Shown: piece by piece, positions 1 to 5,765 of the stretch | Layout of the letters: every line of letters starts with the position of its first letter | Position numbering within the stretch: position 1 is the first letter of the stretch | Assembly (NCBI GenBank): GCA_903848435.1 | Contig: CAINGG010000353.1 | Coordinates: 1 to 11,040 of the forward strand | Reading direction: 5' to 3' | Origin: an uncultured Actinomycetes bacterium | GTDB taxonomy: Bacteria > Actinomycetota > Actinomycetes > S36-B12 | DNA: 11,040 nt | Made by a program: the position numbers and the translations under genes | The notes under the pieces: generated by a model | Database searches by the model: none | What the model saw: only the letters and a program-made list of their open reading frames with translations | Told to the model about the DNA's origin: nothing

Positions 1-359
1 CCCGACGTGATGGCGTAGACGTGGGTGCGCGAGCCGGGCTGGGCGAAGGGGATCTCCTTCTCCTCGCGGCCGCCCCGAAGGGTGGTGCGGAGGTTGGCGC
101 GCTGCGCGTCGTTCATGACATCGAGTTCGACGTCGACGTGCCGCACCCCGGGCACCGATCCGACGGCGATCGTCACGCGCTGGGTGATGGTGTCGCGCAT
201 CGGGCAGCCCGAGACCGTGAGGTAGATCGCGACCTTCATCCGGTCGCCGTCGATGTCGACGGACTTGACCATGCCGAGCTCGGTGATGGGCCGGTGGATC
301 TCCGGGTCCTCGACCCGGGCGAGGGCAGCGTCGACCAGGGACCGATCGATGGAGGTCAT
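1..359 (-). CDS. mrp: Mrp/ApbC-family Fe-S cluster carrier ATPase, N-terminal part (cut by window edge)
   Basis: This is the N-terminal 119 codons of an Mrp/NBP35-type P-loop protein, a cytosolic ATPase of the family that binds and delivers Fe-S clusters. Translation from the ATG at 359 gives MTSIDRSLVDAALARVEDPE and then a MIP18/DUF59 domain (about residues 5-85) with the motifs TELGMVKSV and TVSGCPMRD. A conserved linker follows (ANLRTTLRGG, EKEIPFAQPGSRTHVYAITSG). The window ends immediately before the expected GKGGVGKS Walker A motif, so the ATPase domain itself is not visible. The start codon overlaps the stop of the DUF1003 gene in an ATGA and there is no strong ribosome binding site, which suggests translational coupling. 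It is the third visible gene of a minus-strand operon. The family call is firm because the linker is diagnostic. Regulation beyond the operon is unknown. Confidence 0.9.
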   Translation of the reverse strand, partial: MTSIDRSLVDAALARVEDPEIHRPITELGMVKSVDIDGDRMKVAIYLTVSGCPMRDTITQRVTIAVGSVPGVRHVDVELDVMNDAQRANLRTTLRGGREEKEIPFAQPGSRTHVYAITS

Positions 360-898
360 GCGGTGATGCTAGGCCCCGGCCCGTCCTCCGGCGATTCCTG
401 GCTTTCGCTCAGGGCCTCGGAGATCTCGTCGGCCAGGTCGCGCAGCTCGCTGCGGACGTAGTCGCGGGTGGCGACCTCGCCGAGGGCCATGCGCAGCGCA
501 GCGATCTCGCGCGTGAGGTACTCGGTGTCGGCGATGAGCCGCTCGGTGCTCGCGCGGTCCTCGAGGTACTGCACCCGGTCGCGGTCGGACTGCCGGTTTT
601 GGGCCAGCAGGATGAGGGGTGCGGCGTACGACGCCTGAAGCGACAGCAGCAGGGTCAGGAAGATGAAGGGATAGGGATCGGGCTTGAGGTCCTCGGGGGC
701 GAGGATGTTCCAGAGCAGCCACGCGACGATGACGGCTGTCATCCAGGCGATGAACCGCCAGCTGCCGATGAAGCGCGCGATGCGCTCGCTCAGCCGACCC
801 CACTGCTCGGGATCGTACGTCGGACCGCGCAGGCGGCTGCGATCCAGTGGCTGATCCATGCGCAGCTCGGCGCGGCGGCGGGGGATGGGCGCTTTCAT
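356..898 (-). CDS. DUF1003 family membrane protein
   Basis: This is a 180-residue protein of the DUF1003 family, whose function is unknown. A basic, proline-rich N-terminus leads into two membrane helices at about residues 46-66 (WRFIAWMTAVIVAWLLWNI) and 76-98. The second carries the family signature LLSLQASYAAPLILLAQNRQ followed by SDRDR. The remaining residues, about 104-165, are charged and heptad-like (YLEDRASTERL, YLTREIAALRMALGE), which suggests a cytosolic coiled coil. The ATG at 898 overlaps the upstream CBS/MgtE_N stop codon by ATGA, and its own stop overlaps the mrp start the same way, so the three proteins are probably made together. An internal ATG at residue 14 is a possible alternative start. 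I recall that mycobacteria also place such a protein between a CBS/MgtE_N protein and Mrp. A role connected with those neighbours is inference only. Confidence 0.88.
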   Translation of the reverse strand: MKAPIPRRRAELRMDQPLDRSRLRGPTYDPEQWGRLSERIARFIGSWRFIAWMTAVIVAWLLWNILAPEDLKPDPYPFIFLTLLLSLQASYAAPLILLAQNRQSDRDRVQYLEDRASTERLIADTEYLTREIAALRMALGEVATRDYVRSELRDLADEISEALSESQESPEDGPGPSITA

Positions 899-2154
899 GA
901 CGGAGTTCCGGGCTGCTGATAGTCGCGCCAGTCCTCGGGCAGCATGTGGTCGATGAGGTCGTCGACGGTGACAGCGCCGATCAGCCGGTCGTCTTCATCG
1001 ACCACCGGGAGCGCCACGAGGTTGTAGGTCGCGAAGTAGCGCGCGACGGTCGCGACGTCGGTCTCGGGGCCGATGGGCTCAAGACGGGTGTCGACGACTC
1101 CCGAGACGAGCGCGGCAGGGGGCTCGCGCAGTAGGCGCTGGAAGTGGCAGGTGCCCAGGAAGCGTCCCGTGGGGGTGTCCATGGGCGGGCGCACGACGTA
1201 GACCTGGGCGGCCAGGGAGGGCGAGAGCTCGGGGTTGCGCACACGCGCCAGGGCCTCGGCCACCGTGGCATCGGGGGGAAGCACGACCGGCTCGGTCGTC
1301 ATCATGCCGCCCGCGGTGTAGTCGCCGTAGCTGAGCAGGCGGCGAATGTCGTCGGCCTCTTCGGGCTCCATGCGCTCGAGGAGGTCGGCGGCCTGCTCGG
1401 GGGGCAGTTCGGAGATGAGGTCGGCGGCGTCGTCGGGGTCCATTTCCTCGAGCACGTCGGCAGCGCGCTCGGCTTCGAGTGACTGCATGATCTCGACCTG
1501 CTCGTCCTCGGGGAGTTCCTCGAGCACGTCTGCCAGCCGCTCGTCGTCGAGTTCGCGCACGATGTCGAGTCGACGGACCGGGGTCATCTGCTGGATGGCG
1601 TGCGCAAGGTCTGGTGCGCTCAGTCCGTCGAGCGAGGCCAGCAGGCTCGCGGCGCCCTGCTCGCCCGGCGTGACGGACAGGCCCTCGACCGCCGACCAGT
1701 CGACGATGCGGGTCTGTCCCTTGCGGCGCAGGCCGTGGCCCTCGCGGATGAAGAGCTGGGTGACGAACCAGTCACGGCTGGCGCGCTGCTCGATGGCAGC
1801 ATCCACGATGGTCACGCTCGGATGCCCGCTGCGCCCGGGCTCGACAAGGCTCACCCGGCGATCGAGGAGCTCGCCCATGACCAGCGTCTCGCCCGAGCGC
1901 TGCTCGAAGCGGCGCAGATTGACGACGCCGTTCACGACGACCTGGCCGCTGTCGATCGTCGACACGCGCGTCATCGGCACGAAGATCCGGCGCCGGCCGA
2001 CGACCTCGACGACGAGCCCGACGACCCTCGGCGGCTGGGCATCGGCGCGCAGGATGGTGACGACATCGCGCACGCGACCCACCTGCTCGGCGTTGGGGTC
2101 GAAGACCTCAGCCCGGGCAAGGCGCGCCACGAAGACTCGAGTAGGGGTCGTCAC
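895..2154 (-). CDS. CBS-domain protein with MgtE N-terminal domain, no transmembrane channel
   Basis: This 419-residue soluble protein has an N-terminal PRC-barrel-like region (about 7-160, RVFVARLARAEVFDPNAEQV). Next comes an MgtE_N superhelical domain (about 170-280) rich in acidic repeats such as ADVLEELPEDEQ, AADVLEEMDPDD and PEQAADLLERMEPEE. Two CBS domains follow (about 284-350, TAGGMMTTEPVVLPPDATV, and 352-408, ALPVVDEDDRLIGAVTVDDL). It stops after the second CBS domain, so the membrane pore of true MgtE Mg2+ channels is absent. The acidic helices and CBS pair suggest Mg2+ or nucleotide sensing rather than transport. I chose the GTG at 2154 because TACCCT at 2168-2163 would give a leaderless transcript starting there. 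An in-frame TTG at 2163 is the alternative, with a GAGGGG stretch just upstream. It is the first gene of the operon with DUF1003 and mrp. Confidence 0.85.
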   Translation of the reverse strand: MTTPTRVFVARLARAEVFDPNAEQVGRVRDVVTILRADAQPPRVVGLVVEVVGRRRIFVPMTRVSTIDSGQVVVNGVVNLRRFEQRSGETLVMGELLDRRVSLVEPGRSGHPSVTIVDAAIEQRASRDWFVTQLFIREGHGLRRKGQTRIVDWSAVEGLSVTPGEQGAASLLASLDGLSAPDLAHAIQQMTPVRRLDIVRELDDERLADVLEELPEDEQVEIMQSLEAERAADVLEEMDPDDAADLISELPPEQAADLLERMEPEEADDIRRLLSYGDYTAGGMMTTEPVVLPPDATVAEALARVRNPELSPSLAAQVYVVRPPMDTPTGRFLGTCHFQRLLREPPAALVSGVVDTRLEPIGPETDVATVARYFATYNLVALPVVDEDDRLIGAVTVDDLIDHMLPEDWRDYQQPGTPS

Positions 2155-2162
2155 GCGGCCCA

Positions 2163-2168
2163 AGGGTA
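2163..2168 (-). promoter_or_regulatory. Putative -10 box of the CBS/MgtE_N - DUF1003 - mrp operon
   Basis: On the minus strand the hexamer TACCCT (TANNNT) lies 8 bases before the GTG at 2154, the spacing expected for a leaderless transcript whose first base is the start codon. No convincing -35 hexamer is visible. The box overlaps the alternative TTG start at 2163, which argues against that start if this promoter is real. Confidence 0.45.
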
Positions 2169-2187
2169 CCCCCCTCAGACCAGTGGG

Positions 2188-2193
2188 TAGGGT
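2188..2193 (+). promoter_or_regulatory. Putative -10 box of the CoA lyase gene, leaderless
   Basis: TAGGGT is followed by exactly six bases and then the ATG at 2200, with no ribosome binding site in between. This is the usual arrangement of leaderless genes in actinobacteria. It lies in the short divergent gap shared with the minus-strand operon promoter at 2163-2168. Confidence 0.5.
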
Positions 2194-2199
2194 CGCCGC

Positions 2200-3177
2200 A
2201 TGAGCAGCACGACTCCGGGGCCCGCGCGCACGATGCGCTCGCGTCGTTCCAATCTCGCGGTGCCCGGCTCCAGCCCCAAGATGCTCGACAAGGCCCGTGG
2301 CCTGCCGGCTGATCAGGTTTTCATGGACATCGAAGACGCCGTGGCGCCGCTCGCCAAGCCCGAGGCCCGCAAGAACATCGTCGCGGCGCTCAACGAGGGC
2401 GGCTACGACGGCAAGGTGCGCGCGGTCCGCGTCAATGACTGGACGACGCAGTGGACCTACGCCGACGTGGTCGAGGTGGTCGAGGGCGCCGGGCCCAACC
2501 TGGACTGCATCATGCTGCCCAAGGTGCAGACGGCCGAGCAGGTTGTCGCGCTCGACCTGCTGATCACCCAGATCGAGAAGTCCAACGGTTTCGAGGTCGG
2601 GCGGATCGGCATCGAGGCCCAGATCGAGAACGCCATAGGCCTGATCAACGTCGATGCCATTGCCACAGCGTCACCGCGTGTCGAGACCATCATCTTCGGG
2701 CCCGCAGACTTCATGGCGAGTATCAACATGAAGTCGCTCGTCGTTGGCGAGCAGCCCCCCGGCTACGACGTCGGCGATGCCTATCACTACATCCTCATGC
2801 GGATCCTCATGGCGGCGCGGGCGCACGACAAGCAGGCGATCGATGGCCCCTACCTGCAAATCAAGGATGTCGACGGCTACCGCCGTGTCGCCGGGCGCAG
2901 CGCTGCACTCGGCTTCGACGGCAAGTGGGTGCTGCACCCGGGGCAGATCGACGCGGCCAACGAGATCTACAGCCCGCGCCAGGAGGACTACGACAAGGCC
3001 GAGCTCATTCTCGACGCCTACGACTACGCCACGTCGTTGCAGGGGGGCGCCAAGGGCGCGGTCATGCTCGGCGACGAGATGATCGACGAGGCCTCACGCA
3101 AGATGGCCATCGTGGTGTCCGCCAAGGGCCGTGCGGCCGGCATGACCCGCACGATGACCTTCACCCCGCCGGAGTAG
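2200..3177 (+). CDS. HpcH/HpaI (CitE-like) CoA ester lyase, likely malyl-CoA / beta-methylmalyl-CoA lyase type
   Basis: This 325-residue TIM-barrel enzyme belongs to the CitE/HpcH lyase family, which cleaves 3-hydroxyacyl-CoA esters such as malyl-CoA or beta-methylmalyl-CoA to glyoxylate and a CoA thioester with Mg2+. Visible family motifs are SNLAVPGSSPKML (17-29), FMDIEDAVAP (41-50), RAVRVND with a substrate-binding arginine at R77, MLPKVQ (105-110), IEAQIENAIGL with predicted Mg2+ ligand E143, IFGPADF with ligand D170, and GKWVLHPGQI (241-250). The R-E-D spacing matches my recollection of characterised malyl-CoA lyases. The ATG at 2200 fits a leaderless start. The gene is 5 bases upstream of a J-domain gene and shares its strand with an acyl-CoA dehydrogenase of the type found beside such lyases in actinobacterial ethylmalonyl-CoA pathway clusters. 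Exact substrate is inferred; a citramalyl-CoA or thioesterase-like activity is possible. Confidence 0.88.
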   Translation: MSSTTPGPARTMRSRRSNLAVPGSSPKMLDKARGLPADQVFMDIEDAVAPLAKPEARKNIVAALNEGGYDGKVRAVRVNDWTTQWTYADVVEVVEGAGPNLDCIMLPKVQTAEQVVALDLLITQIEKSNGFEVGRIGIEAQIENAIGLINVDAIATASPRVETIIFGPADFMASINMKSLVVGEQPPGYDVGDAYHYILMRILMAARAHDKQAIDGPYLQIKDVDGYRRVAGRSAALGFDGKWVLHPGQIDAANEIYSPRQEDYDKAELILDAYDYATSLQGGAKGAVMLGDEMIDEASRKMAIVVSAKGRAAGMTRTMTFTPPE

Positions 3178-3182
3178 GTCCC

Positions 3183-3779
3183 GTGGAGCGCTCCGAGGCG
3201 GCACGCCTGCTGGGCATCGCGCTTGACGCGACCCCGCGAGAGGTGCGGCGGGCCTTTCGCCTGTGGGCTGCCATGGCGCACCCGGACCACGGCGGCAGCG
3301 AGCGGCAGTTCGCCCTCCTGTGCCAGGCCCGGTCGGTGCTGCTGCGACCTCCGCCACCTCCTGAGATCACGACTCCGCCGCGCAAGGCGTGGCGAGATGT
3401 CGTCGTTCGCCCCGGCCCGCGGGGTGTGGCACTGCTGACGGGATTGGTGGCCCTGTCGCTCGTGGCCGTGCTCGCGGTGCCGCTCGGTCCGATGCCCTGG
3501 TCGCTCGTCGGAGCTGCCCTGGCATCCACGGCGACGTGCATGGTGGCCGGTCGATTGCTCCTGAATCAGCCTGATCACGGGCACGTCATCGTCACGCGCA
3601 GCCTCGCGTGGATCGCGGTCACGGCCCTGCAGTGCGCGCTCGCGGCGGCGGTGGGAATTCCGGCTTTCGAGGCGCTGCCCCTCCTCGCGGTCCCCTTCGT
3701 CGCCTGCATCTCGCTGGTCAATCCGGGGGCCGGCCTGCGGCGCCCCTCTCGATCTGCCTGGTCGGTGAACGTCCGTTAG
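3183..3779 (+). CDS. Small membrane protein with N-terminal J-domain (DnaJ-like)
   Basis: This 198-residue protein starts at GTG 3183, five bases after the CoA lyase stop, with GGAG at 3171-3174 as ribosome binding site. Residues 3-54 form a compact J-domain (SEAARLLGIALDATPREVRR) with the diagnostic HPD tripeptide at 33-35, followed by HGGSERQF. J-domains stimulate the ATPase of Hsp70/DnaK. A proline-rich linker (PPPPPEITTPP) leads to four hydrophobic segments at about 81-101, 106-127, 140-160 and 164-181, so the rest is a small membrane domain I do not recognise. There are no Gly/Phe region, zinc fingers or substrate-binding domain as in DnaJ. Its position between two CoA-metabolism genes suggests co-transcription, but I infer no specific role. 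The stop TAG at 3777 overlaps a possible -10 box for the next gene. J-domain confidence is good; the partner Hsp70 is unknown. Confidence 0.78.
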   Translation: MERSEAARLLGIALDATPREVRRAFRLWAAMAHPDHGGSERQFALLCQARSVLLRPPPPPEITTPPRKAWRDVVVRPGPRGVALLTGLVALSLVAVLAVPLGPMPWSLVGAALASTATCMVAGRLLLNQPDHGHVIVTRSLAWIAVTALQCALAAAVGIPAFEALPLLAVPFVACISLVNPGAGLRRPSRSAWSVNVR

Positions 3780-3782
3780 CAT
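3777..3782 (+). promoter_or_regulatory. Possible -10 box for the acyl-CoA dehydrogenase gene
   Basis: TAGCAT matches TANNNT and would start transcription near 3789, leaving a very short leader that contains the ribosome binding site. It overlaps the stop codon of the J-domain gene. No -35 box is clear, and read-through from the CoA lyase promoter is equally possible. Confidence 0.3.
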
Positions 3783-3791
3783 CGGCGCGAC

Positions 3792-3798
3792 GAGGAGG
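3792..3798 (+). promoter_or_regulatory. Strong ribosome binding site of the acyl-CoA dehydrogenase
   Basis: GAGGAGG sits five bases before the ATG at 3804. It is one of the best Shine-Dalgarno sequences in the window and fixes the start. It contrasts with the several leaderless-looking genes nearby. Confidence 0.75.
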
Positions 3799-3803
3799 CA
3801 CCG

Positions 3804-5009
3804 ATGTCACGCTTGGCTTACACCGAAGGACTCACCGACATACAGGTCGAGATCCTCAAGGCGGTGCGCGACTTCGTCGACAACGAGATCCTGCCCAACG
3901 CGACCATGCTCGAGCACAAAGACGAGTACCCCGCCGACATCGTCGAGGGGCTGAAGGATCTCGGCGTCTTCGGCCTGATGATCCCCGAGGAGTACGGCGG
4001 GCTCGGAGAGTCGCTGCTCACCTACGCCCTGGTGGTGGAGGAGATCGCGCGCGGCTGGATGAGCGTCTCCGGCGTCATCAACACGCACTTCATTGTCGCC
4101 TACATGCTCATGCAGCACGGCACGGAGGAGCAGAAGGCTCACTACCTGCCGCGCATGGCCACGGGAGAGATCCGAGGCGCCTTCAGTATGAGCGAGCCCG
4201 GCTGCGGTTCCGATGTGTCGGCGATCCAGTCGCGCGCCGTGCGCGACGGCGACGACTTCATCCTCAACGGCCAGAAGATGTGGCTGACCAATGGCGGCAG
4301 CTCCACCCTTGTCGCCGTGCTGGTGCGCACCGATGCCGAGGCACCTGAGGGCGCGTCCGTCTACAAGCGCATGACGACCTTCCTGGTCGACAAGCCGTCG
4401 GGATTCGGCGAGGTACGCCCGGGCCTGACGATCCCCGGCAAGATCGAGAAGATGGGCTACAAGGGAGTCGACACCACCGAGCTCGTGATGGAAGACCTTC
4501 GGCTTCCGGCATCGGCCATCCTGGGCGGCGAACCGGGCAAGGGCTTTTACCAGATGATGGATGGCGTCGAGGTCGGCCGCGTCAACGTCGCCGCACGCGC
4601 GTGCGGGCTTGCCCAGCGCGCCTTCGAGCTCGGCGTGGAATATGCGCAGCAGCGCGTGACGTTCGGCAAGCCCATCGCCGAGCACCAGGCCGTCGCCTTC
4701 CGGCTGGCCGACATGGGCACCAAGGTCGAAGCAGCCCACCAGATGATGGTGATGGCCGCCCGCAAGAAGGATTCGGGCGAGCGCAACGACCTCGAGTCAG
4801 GCATGGCCAAGCTCCTCGCCAGCGAGTACTGCAAGGAGGTCGTCGAGGACTCCTTCCGTATCCACGGCGGCTACGGCTACTCCAAGGAGTACGAAATCGA
4901 GCGTCTCTACCGCGAGGCACCCATGCTCATGATCGGCGAGGGCACGGCCGACATCCAGAAAATGATCATCGCCCGCCGGCTGCTCGAGGAATACAAGACC
5001 CGCGGCTAG
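3804..5009 (+). CDS. Acyl-CoA dehydrogenase (candidate methylsuccinyl-CoA dehydrogenase of the ethylmalonyl-CoA pathway)
   Basis: This is a full-length (401 residue) FAD-dependent acyl-CoA dehydrogenase, which forms a 2,3-enoyl-CoA and passes electrons to ETF. Domains run in the usual order: N-terminal helical (1-123), middle beta domain with FSMSEPGCGSDVSAI (127-141) and MWLTNGG (159-165) for flavin and substrate contacts, and C-terminal helical (about 245-395) with RVTFGKPI, IHGGYGYSKEYEIERLYRE and EGTADIQKM. E379 in GEGT aligns with the catalytic base of medium-chain enzymes. The sequence closely resembles, from memory, the dehydrogenase next to mcl, ccr and meaA in Streptomyces, so methylsuccinyl-CoA oxidation is plausible. 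The proteobacterial enzyme with that activity is longer, and ccr and meaA are not in this window, so the substrate remains inference. The stop codon shares CTAG with the convergent Pr6Pr gene. Confidence 0.92.
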   Translation: MSRLAYTEGLTDIQVEILKAVRDFVDNEILPNATMLEHKDEYPADIVEGLKDLGVFGLMIPEEYGGLGESLLTYALVVEEIARGWMSVSGVINTHFIVAYMLMQHGTEEQKAHYLPRMATGEIRGAFSMSEPGCGSDVSAIQSRAVRDGDDFILNGQKMWLTNGGSSTLVAVLVRTDAEAPEGASVYKRMTTFLVDKPSGFGEVRPGLTIPGKIEKMGYKGVDTTELVMEDLRLPASAILGGEPGKGFYQMMDGVEVGRVNVAARACGLAQRAFELGVEYAQQRVTFGKPIAEHQAVAFRLADMGTKVEAAHQMMVMAARKKDSGERNDLESGMAKLLASEYCKEVVEDSFRIHGGYGYSKEYEIERLYREAPMLMIGEGTADIQKMIIARRLLEEYKTRG

Positions 5010-5695
5010 GCAGCGACGGGAGTGCGGTCGCGCTCTGTGATGCGGCGGATCAGCCAGTCGATGCCCCAGAAGATCGCGCACAGGATGAGCGCGAAGACGA
5101 CGATGCCGGCGACGTTGGTCAGCACGGCGCCGTAGCCGTAGGTCGCCACATTGAGGAAGCCGTAGGGGTAGGCGTTGATGACCGCACCGCGGATGAGCGC
5201 GAAGACGAGCCAGACGATCGGCAGGATCAGGCTCGCCCCGATGATCCGCACGGAGATCCATCCACGGGGCCCCGCGATCAGCCAGACGACGAACGTCAAT
5301 ATCGGCGTCAGCACGTGGAGGAAGAAGGTCGTCCACACCTCCAGTCCCTGGTTCTTCGCCGTGGCCGCGAGGATCGCGTTGTAGATGATTCCGGTGACCA
5401 CGATCATCAGCACGCTATCGAGCCGGAAGACACGGAACCAGAAACTGTCACGGGACGGTCGGACGAAGAGCATCGTCATGACGATCGCGACGACGATGTT
5501 GGACCACAGCGTGAAGTAGGTGAACCAGTCGAAGACACGGCCCAGGAGTCCTTGGCCGGCAAAGCCGAGCGCGGTGGGATTGGTGTTTTCGCTGGGGTAG
5601 GTGCCGAGCACGGTGAGCGTGAACGAGAAGAGCACGCCGAACCAGGCGATGGCCGCGTTGATGCCGAAGAGGGCCCGCTTCCACGTAGGGGTCAC
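5006..5695 (-). CDS. Pr6Pr family six-helix membrane protein
   Basis: This 229-residue integral membrane protein has six predicted helices at about residues 12-31, 57-78, 92-112, 122-141, 148-168 and 190-212. Family-type motifs are YFTLWSN (60-66) at the start of helix 2, HVLTPILT (127-134) in helix 4 and YPYGFLNV followed by YGYG (176-189) before helix 6. These match the Pr6Pr group, distantly related to the FAR-17a/AIG1 proteins. The biochemical function of bacterial members is not established; the buried His and polar residues recall hydrolase-like membrane families, but that is speculation. It starts at GTG 5695, eight bases after a TACCGT -10 box, so it is probably leaderless. It is a single-gene unit, divergent from the DUF2332-Nudix gene and convergent with the acyl-CoA dehydrogenase. 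Confidence 0.8.
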   Translation of the reverse strand: MTPTWKRALFGINAAIAWFGVLFSFTLTVLGTYPSENTNPTALGFAGQGLLGRVFDWFTYFTLWSNIVVAIVMTMLFVRPSRDSFWFRVFRLDSVLMIVVTGIIYNAILAATAKNQGLEVWTTFFLHVLTPILTFVVWLIAGPRGWISVRIIGASLILPIVWLVFALIRGAVINAYPYGFLNVATYGYGAVLTNVAGIVVFALILCAIFWGIDWLIRRITERDRTPVAA

Positions 5696-5703
5696 GCTGC
5701 CCG

Positions 5704-5709
5704 ACGGTA
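5704..5709 (-). promoter_or_regulatory. Putative -10 box of the Pr6Pr gene, leaderless
   Basis: Minus-strand TACCGT is followed by eight bases and then the GTG at 5695, with no ribosome binding site. The geometry is the same as for the minus-strand gene starting at 2154. Confidence 0.45.
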
Positions 5710-5753
5710 CGCCTTCGCCTGCCCTCGCGGGGGGAGATCGGCCGTGTCGCCCC

Positions 5754-5759
5754 TACGGT
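5754..5759 (+). promoter_or_regulatory. Putative -10 box of the DUF2332-Nudix gene, leaderless
   Basis: TACGGT is followed by exactly six bases and the GTG at 5766, with no purine-rich ribosome binding site. It decides the start: the open frame continues upstream to 5601, but that part overlaps the divergent Pr6Pr gene and lies ahead of this promoter. Confidence 0.5.
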
Positions 5760-5765
5760 GTGGGC

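Noticed and set aside
2155..2199. Possible Mg2+ riboswitch ahead of the MgtE-like gene
   Set aside because: The divergent gap is only about 45 bases, and the gene appears leaderless, so no room exists for a structured leader.
1346..2203. A 285-codon open frame on the plus strand opposite the CBS/MgtE_N gene
   Set aside because: Its Ser/Arg/Thr-rich low-complexity translation mirrors the acidic repeats of the real gene and has no recognisable domain.
2451..3182. N-terminal extension of the J-domain frame across the CoA lyase
   Set aside because: The segment is Arg-rich shadow sequence overlapping the lyase; the GTG at 3183 with GGAG upstream precedes the J-domain directly.
5601..5765. Upstream extension of the DUF2332-Nudix frame
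   Set aside because: It overlaps the divergent Pr6Pr gene and lies ahead of the TACGGT box; DUF2332 homology starts after 5766.
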